Assembly (NCBI GenBank): GCA_001936135.1
Contig: CP012822.1
Span: forward strand, 186,001-250,000
From: Saccharomycopsis fibuligera x Saccharomycopsis cf. fibuligera
Taxonomy: Eukaryota > Ascomycota > Saccharomycetes > Ascoideales > Saccharomycopsidaceae
Reading direction: 5' to 3'
Length of the DNA: 64,000 nucleotides
Numbering within the stretch: position 1 is the first letter of the stretch; every line of letters begins with the position of its first letter. Positions 58,158-64,000 of the stretch are shown in pieces. The notes under the pieces are model-generated. The model did no database searches. It saw nothing but the letters and a program-made list of their open reading frames with translations, and was not told the origin of the DNA. The position numbers and the translations under genes were made by a program.

Positions 58158-58769
58158 ATGAAGATTTTTGAAATCGCTGTGTATAAGCCTGTTTCACAGG
58201 GAAAGTCTTTCGAGTTGACTGCTGCTAAAGACTTATCACAATTCAGTTTTTTCCAAAGAAGCTCCATTGCTGAGTTCATGAAGTTCTTTGGTGAAACCAT
58301 CACTTCTAGAACTCAACCAGGTCAAAGACAAAGTATTGAACAAGATGGCTACATTGGCCATGTTTTTTATAGATCAGAAGGCGTTGCCGGGTTGTTGATT
58401 ACTGATAAAGAATACCCAATTAGACCGGCTTATACATTATTGAACAAAGTGCTCGATGAGTTTATTGCCACTTATCCTCCTGCTCAATGGTCTTCGTTGA
58501 CCACTGAACCACCAGCAGGTAAATATGCTTTGCCTGCTTTGGAACAATACATTAAAAAATACCAGGACCCATCTCAAGCTGATGCCATTATGAGAGTGCA
58601 ACAAGAATTGGATGATACAAAGGTTGTGTTGCACAACACCATTGAAAACTTATTGCAAAGAGGCGAAAAATTGGATGCTTTGGTTGATAAGTCAAGTTCT
58701 TTAAGTGCTAGTTCCAAAGCTTTTTACAAACAATCTAAAAAGACCAACTCTTGCTGTGTTATTATGTGA
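58158..58769 (+). CDS. YKT6: R-SNARE Ykt6
   Basis: Essential SNARE acting in ER-Golgi, intra-Golgi, vacuolar and autophagosome fusion. 203 aa (S. cerevisiae 200). The longin domain spans about 1-135 ([48 protein letters not shown]). The SNARE coil spans 140-195, with the zero-layer Arg in [17 protein letters not shown]. The C-terminus CCVIM is a CAAX box for farnesylation, with an adjacent Cys for palmitoylation. Codon use is biased and contains no CTG. Confidence 0.96.
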   Translation: MKIFEIAVYKPVSQGKSFELTAAKDLSQFSFFQRSSIAEFMKFFGETITSRTQPGQRQSIEQDGYIGHVFYRSEGVAGLLITDKEYPIRPAYTLLNKVLDEFIATYPPAQWSSLTTEPPAGKYALPALEQYIKKYQDPSQADAIMRVQQELDDTKVVLHNTIENLLQRGEKLDALVDKSSSLSASSKAFYKQSKKTNSCCVIM

Positions 58770-59715
58770 AATGTAAGATGGTAATTTTGTACAATTTTTA
58801 TTAGTTTCAATAACAGTTACAGAATTGGTTGGTTGATTTCCAAGATAGCACATTTTGACGAGGGTATTGATACTTCCTATTTTTCATGGTTTTTAGCGTC
58901 TGATAGCTAGGCTTTTGTTCCACAAGTTCCATTATCTCTCTTTTGTTTTTGTTCATTTTTCATTTTTTATAGTTTTCTGTATTTCAAACTTTTTTATATC
59001 TATTTTGCCTTTTTAGTTTCCTATATTTCTCTTTATGCTTTTAATTTAATTTGATAGTTTAGCTCAATAATTGAGCTAAATTTGTTCTCACTGTGAAAAA
59101 ATAGTATTATGCAGCACTACTTCTAAGCTTTCCGATGTTAGATTGATGCATATATTTTAAAAATAGTTCCGCAGACACTAATTGGTGTGTTTGAAAGTTC
59201 AAGGATTCAATTTACAATAAAAGTTGCCATCCTTACAGTATCTTGCTTACGCCCTATTTTCTTGTTTTTGGTTATAGCAAATCCTCAACATCTGACATTG
59301 CGGATGTAGTATTCATCAAAGCTATGTAAAATGTAGAAAAGACGATGATTTAAGCCGGAGCTGATACTTTATATTGATCAATGCGATATTTTGACCCATC
59401 CACAAGGAGTAGTAAATGAATATACTTGCTTATTTTTTGTACGGAATAGGAATAGGAATTTTAAACCATGCCCTTGCAGAGCACATATATTACTGCGAAC
59501 ATACCAATTGGTCAGCCTATTGATCCTCCGAAAAAGTGCGATTATGCAGTCCTCTCAAATCTCGGGCGTATTCTTGCTGCACATTATTTTCACGGAATAT
59601 TTAATGGTCATGTTAAAACTTTCAAAAAGCTTTGTGGTCAGTATACAAGTGTAATGTTGCAAAATTTCCAATATGTTGTACACATCAACATCCAGTGTGC
59701 TTCGGCAAACTTTAA

Positions 59716-59746
<31 letters not shown>

Positions 59747-60149
59747 GAAATAAGAATCAAAGACCCTGAATTCAATTTCTTTACTTTCAGGCAGCATACT
59801 TACTTCAAAAAAAATATTTTTATGAAACGTTTTTAGAAATTATGCGCGCCGTTTATATTCCAGTTGAAGCCAATACAGTTAAAAACAACAATAAAATGGG
59901 AGTGATCTTAAGCAAATTAAATAATGTTGTTGAAATAGTTACTACCATGCAATTTTCAACACAGCAATTATTAGAAGCTTAGTGTATACATAAGCTCAAG
60001 ATGGAAAATATAGTACAAAATTGGTGATAAGTATCTTTAAAATGTCCTTACCGGACTATTTTCTCTGATTCATGAAAAATATACTTTAGCCACAGAAGCT
60101 CCATCTACTATACAATTTGCTGAAAACAAATACTACTTAATGAGCATAT
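58770..60149. other. AT-rich, gene-poor stretch
   Basis: Begins with the T-rich YKT6 3' flank. One plus-strand frame (59468-59836, ATG start, 122 codons) has a plausible first 85 residues but ends in a poly-Lys run from an A-run (59723-59746) and has no domain I recognise. I treat it as doubtful. Nothing else seen. Confidence 0.5.
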
Positions 60150-60262
60150 CCATACCCTTTTGCATCCAGTATTCTTATATATTTATTACTATTTAGTTAT
60201 ATTAAAATTACAAGGCGTTTTCAACAAATAGTTATGAGCCCTAATTCAACAACATTCCAAAA
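60150..60262 (+). mobile_element. LTR end plus primer-binding-like site
   Basis: LTR-like end TTTTCAACA (to 60226), then GTTATGAGCCCT (60231-60242), which is the complement of the initiator-Met tRNA anticodon arm. That is the primer site of copia/Ty5-type elements. Its left part resembles 62437-62475. Old fragment without coding region. Confidence 0.5.
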
Positions 60263-60409
60263 ATAAGGTAGCACAGTAAGAGAACTTCTAAAAGCTAGAA
60301 TAAAACAAAAATAGAACAGAACTTCAATGGACCAATTCGAGAAAGAATGTTGGCTTAAGGATTATTTGGAAAAAAGTACGATATAACGGTGGAATCTCAG
60401 GTAGAGGTC

Positions 60410-60412
<3 letters not shown>

Positions 60413-60440
<28 letters not shown>
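60413..60440 (+). repeat. AG dinucleotide repeat
   Basis: Fourteen perfect AG units. Confidence 0.95.
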
Positions 60441-60649
60441 CCAAACAGTTTACAACAGAACTGGTGAAGGCCATGCTTCATAAAAAATTGTAACAAACTC
60501 AGAAAATCACAAAAGACAAGAATTAATATAGTTACTAAAGGCAATCAACACCAAAGGTACGATGAGAAAATTTTATCACACGTGCATCATGGGTGAGAAA
60601 TGAAATAGTTAAATATAACTGAAAAAAACAGAATACTTTTATTTAGTGG

Positions 60650-61063
60650 TGTGTGGTGTGATTGATAGGTGGATTAAGCAATAAGGTATTAAATGATTAC
60701 AACTGGCTAGAGAATAAGAGCTCACTTCCGGCCAAGTAATCAATTCTAAGGGCTGTTGTAGTACAATAATAAATAATGCTTCCTAAAAGAGGGAAATACA
60801 ACTGTGCCATTTTAAGGAACAACACAATAGGCAAAGTTCCTATCAAGAACCTTTAAGGGATACATTGGGAGAATAGGATTGTTGAATTCGTATTTTCCTT
60901 TTCCTTACTTTTAGTCACAGCTATACCACTGAATAAAAGTCCTCTGCTTTACCATTTATATGTACACCTATTTTGTTCCTCACCTATACTGTTCACATAT
61001 TGGAACATTGACGAAAGTTGAGTTTTAGACCAACAAGGCTTTTACATCGAATAACTATGAACC
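60650..61063 (+). mobile_element. LTR-like remnant, near full length
   Basis: About 400 bp with diverged similarity to 35651-35870 in its left half. The right end reads TTGAGTTTTAGACCAACAAG, then GGCTTTTACA and a primer-binding-like ATAACTATGAACC (61051-61063). It fits an old copia-type LTR plus the start of an internal region. No gag or pol sequence is present. It lies 490 bp upstream of tRNA-Leu. Confidence 0.5.
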
Positions 61064-61552
61064 TTGAGATAGCAGCATTCCGTGAAAAGTTTTCATTGCG
61101 TCTTTGATGTTTATTGCCTTAGTAATCATACGTGCGTCAGGCTACTCTTCTGCCATCAGTTGAAGCTTACCGAAAAGAAAAATAATACACCTGATGAACT
61201 GTACGGGCGATGTTATTGGTATAATTTCGACACCGACACTATATATAGCGACAATAATAGTATATTGGAACGTAGAAAGTGCTTACCCCAAAGTTACAAG
61301 AAAAATGTTGCGAACATTTTCCTTCATTGTGTTCGTATTCCTGATCAGTCTATGTTCACAGTCGTCAGAAAGTGCCATTGAAGTTGTCGAAAATCATGTA
61401 TAAAGGTCGGCGACGTGCTCCTTTTAACTTGTGTATATAGCGATGGGCGGAATAAAGGACAAGCCGAGATACTCATCGATAACCATAACAAACGTGTTTA
61501 AAATAGTTAGTAGAGAACCAACCCTCTTTTAAACACAAGAAAAAACTAAAAA

Positions 61553-61667
61553 GGACGTGTGGCCGAGTGGTCTAAGGCGCTCGACTCAAGAGTCAATTCT
61601 CTTGCAGCTAACACAGCTGAGCAATCGAGTCTCGAAAGAGGCATGAGTTCGAACCTCATCGCGTCCA
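61553..61667 (+). tRNA. tRNA-Leu (CAA) with 33-nt intron
   Basis: Acceptor GGACGTG/CGCGTCC, D-arm GCCGAGTGGTCTAAGGC, anticodon stem CTCGA/TCGAG with loop CTCAAGA (anticodon CAA), long variable arm CTCGAAAGAG, T-arm ATGAG TTCGAAC CTCAT. The intron is 61591-61623, after position 37; the mature body is 82 nt. An intron is standard for yeast tRNA-Leu(CAA). It reads UUG, the favoured Leu codon of the genes here. A T6 terminator follows within 10 bases. Confidence 0.95.
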
Positions 61668-62240
61668 TTATTTTTTGCCTCCATCTTAAGTCCCTTAAAC
61701 AGCAAATGGCAGTTATAACTTATTGTATAAATCCAATATTTGCCTTCTTCTTTCTCTATTTAATTGAATAGAGTGAATCTTATTTCAGATGGCAAGTTTG
61801 TTCCGTAACCATCTATGCGTCTTGAAGGAGAATTACCAGCTTACGATATTAAGAAAGATAATTTACCACAATAACAATAATGATAACATTGTCAACAACA
61901 ACAATAATGATAACGATGAAATGAGATTTCTATTTGAAGTGTAGGAAAGGTATGCTGTTTACATGTTTCTTGATTACTAATGTGTGATAAAACCTGTACG
62001 AAAGAACCCACCATTGCTGTCAGTTTCAGCCTTTAGTGAACTAAGACAATGCGCCCTCAGGGTTCTTTAATATTTAAAATTATTTTATTCTCGTTCCCTA
62101 GAATAGAATCCCAGAAGTCTTGGTATCATAAACAATTACTAGCTTGGAAAAAAATTTGATAAGCACCTTGGTTGCCCTTACTATTTGACCTTTTGTTATC
62201 TTGCATAATTAATCAACCTTAGTAGTCATTTTTAATGAAA

Positions 62241-62520
62241 ATTGAATTCTAGATCAACAGATGAAGATGTTTGACCAACTACTTTCTAGCATCTTCTATT
62301 TGGTTCTACCATATGCGCATTTCATACAAGAGAATATTTTGTCTGAGTTGTATTGCATATTTACTACTATTAATAGTTCAGCGCTAATATATGATTTATT
62401 TGGTCTGATTATCATTTATATACGGTTCAACCCCATATTGTTATATATTTGTTATTATTTAGTTATATTAGAAACAACAAGGCTTTACACAACCATGAAC
62501 TCATAAATGTCAACATTCCG
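62241..62520 (+). mobile_element. LTR fragments
   Basis: ATTGAATTCTAGATCAACAG near 62241 resembles the LTR end at 61.02 kb. At 62437-62520 a block similar to 60172-60259 ends in GGCTTTACACA and a primer-site-like AACCATGAACTCAT, followed by CAACATTCCG as in the other copies. Old fragments. Confidence 0.4.
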
Positions 62521-62943
62521 AAACTTTTCTTATATTTTTTTGGTTAACTTGAATTTAATGTAGGCCCAAATTACATGGGGAATATTTCTGTTTAATCTTA
62601 CGCGACCCTTTAAGAAATTGCTGAGCAAAAAAGAGGACGCTACTTTAGATGGTGAAGCTACTCTTTAGTTAATAGCATAATGTTTGACAGAAGGGTACGT
62701 TGATATTTATTGGTATTTATTTCAATCTTTCATTAATAACATTGACAGTAATGATCATCTTATTTATATAATATTCCATATTTTCCTTTCAAGCTCTTTT
62801 CTATTGCTCATTCTAGCTCGTACTGTGATGTTTCTGGTAAATATTATATATGATTGTCCAAGGAATAACTAGAGACAGACCCTTGACAGAAATACTTACT
62901 GGATTATTTGAGACAATCGTTAACCTCATGGGAGTCCTTAACC

Positions 62944-62945
<2 letters not shown>

Positions 62946-62977
<32 letters not shown>
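62946..62977 (+). repeat. T-run
   Basis: Uninterrupted run of 32 T, the longest homopolymer in the window. Confidence 0.9.
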
Positions 62978-63508
62978 GCGTTAAGAAAAATAGATACTGA
63001 AGCTTTGGGTTAAAATTGTATGTATTTTCTTTTTTATTTACCCAACTATTGTATAACACAGAATACGATACGATTCTGTGTTATTAATGGAGCTTCATTA
63101 AGCCAAACTTCATTTAACATTGACTATGGTGGCTCATCTAGGAAGCGTTGACATACCAATGAGAACTTAATAGGAAATAAGAAAAAAGTAGTGAAGGGAG
63201 GGAAAGAAATGTAAGGAAGTTACAGAAGGAATGAAAATAGCAAAAGAGGACGATGGAAGACTTAATGTAGAAGATTTTGGTGCACTGGGAGTTGAGTTTT
63301 ATTAAATTTTTACAAAAATGAGATAAAAAGCATTTGGAAAATTACTTCAAAGACCATATTTTTAAAGAAGCAAAATTATAATAGTTTAATTCCTAAAAAA
63401 AAAAAAAAAGAACTGACAAAAAAGGGCACTTGATACAGCACATTAGATAAGTCATATAATTAAAGAGCCAGAAGCTCAACCATTTAATTGAACACTTTGA
63501 GTGTGTTG

Positions 63509-64000
63509 TTATTGGCTAGTATCACCAACAGCAGCGATTTTTGTAATTTTTGTTGCCTGTGCATCAACAGTAGCAGCCCTAGTACCCAACAATGCAGTGG
63601 CGGTTTGGGGTGTACCACCTTGTGCTTTACAAGCAGCGCTAGCGCTAGCAATCATTAACTCATCGCCACTTTTCAACCCAGCAGCTTGACATACATCTAC
63701 TGAAGACAGAATCATTTGCGTACTTAGACTACTACTCATTAATCCATCAGATCCAGTATGAAACATTGTGACAATTTCATCAATGGACAAGCAAGATTGG
63801 CAGCAGCCCCGAGTTTGTCAGCCATTCCTTGCTTTGTTGGTATAGCTGCTTGTGCTCCATCTGTCTTTGTTTCCCTTTCTTTGGCTTCGACTGATTTTGC
63901 AGCTGCTCCAGTCTTTGATTCGCCAACTTTTACTTCTTTCGCCTTCGCTTCTTTTGTTTTGAGCTCAGTGGCGACTCGGTGTGTTTTCTGTGCTATCTTT
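63509..64000 (-). CDS. Partial relative of the paired-cysteine secreted protein, reading frame uncertain
   Basis: The C-terminal part (63509-63817) has a domain with two cysteines 20 residues apart around MIASASAACKAQGGT. This matches the domain of the secreted protein at 54.8 kb in spacing and sequence. Upstream, a Lys/Ala/Glu-rich segment runs off the window edge, like the basic spacer of the relative, but it is open in a different frame (64000 to 63739). The two frames overlap by about 80 bp and do not join as read. The gene may be decayed, misread in sequencing, or shift frame. Its 5' end is outside the window. Confidence 0.55.

Larger units (their letters stand above)
61668..63508. other. 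AT-rich gene-poor stretch after tRNA-Leu
   Basis: No supported gene. It holds an ACAATAATGATAAC-like repeat near 61870-61915, LTR remnants near 62241-62520 and a long T-run, listed separately. Confidence 0.55.

Noticed and set aside
59468-59836. 122-codon plus-strand frame after YKT6
   Set aside because: The end is a poly-Lys artefact of an A-run and nothing resembles a known family. Kept only as a note in the gap entry.

Overview
The window is nuclear DNA of a budding yeast (Saccharomycotina). Most genes are single-exon and AT-rich, and their products are recognisable yeast proteins. The three introns I found are short, with GTATGT, GTAAGT or GTGAGT donors and TACTAAC or TGCTAAC branch sites. 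The two tRNA species (Ile-UAU and Leu-CAA) both carry the introns known from yeasts. I could not fix the species. In-frame CTG codons are absent from three genes I read through (DBP3, STL1, YKT6) and rare in the two largest, so the meaning of CTG (Leu, Ser or Ala clade) should be settled before those residues are trusted.

Layout: (1) 2.4-18.7 kb is gene-dense: DBP3, BMT2, a membrane RING protein, HRT1/RBX1 (one intron), RIM9, a very large FIG4 and PEX12. (2) 18.7-28.9 kb is a 10 kb stretch with no convincing gene, visibly GC-richer than its neighbours. It holds a tandem E-box pair, a structured candidate RNA ending in a T-run, CCCCAAGGGG palindromes, minisatellites and many copies of ACTCCG on one strand. 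(3) STL1, a glycerol/proton symporter, lies at its right edge. (4) 30.6-36.3 kb is a second gene-free stretch, AT-rich, with a long TTA repeat and a cluster of CCGG motifs. (5) 36.2-58.8 kb is gene-dense again: tRNA-Ile, NOC4, a Cep57/Ppc89-like coiled-coil protein, RTC1, TAF13, an unrecognised two-exon gene, PET191 (11-nt first exon), an inverted copy of tRNA-Ile, GTT1, a secreted Ser/Thr-rich protein, DBR1 and YKT6. (6) 58.8-64 kb is gene-poor: tRNA-Leu, remnants of copia-type LTR elements, and at the right edge a partial relative of the secreted protein.

Functional themes: ribosome biogenesis (DBP3, BMT2, NOC4), where DBP3 and NOC4 carry PAC and RRPE promoter motifs typical of that regulon; ubiquitin/RING biology (HRT1, PEX12, RTC1, membrane RING protein); membrane traffic and lipid signalling (FIG4, YKT6, RTC1 of the SEA complex); cytochrome oxidase assembly (PET191); RNA turnover (DBR1); ambient pH sensing (RIM9). 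The most novel items are the paired-cysteine secreted protein family (54.8 kb and 63.5 kb), the structured candidate RNA at 19.7-19.95 kb, the motif-rich gene-free island, and the identical inverted tRNA-Ile genes that frame 15 kb.
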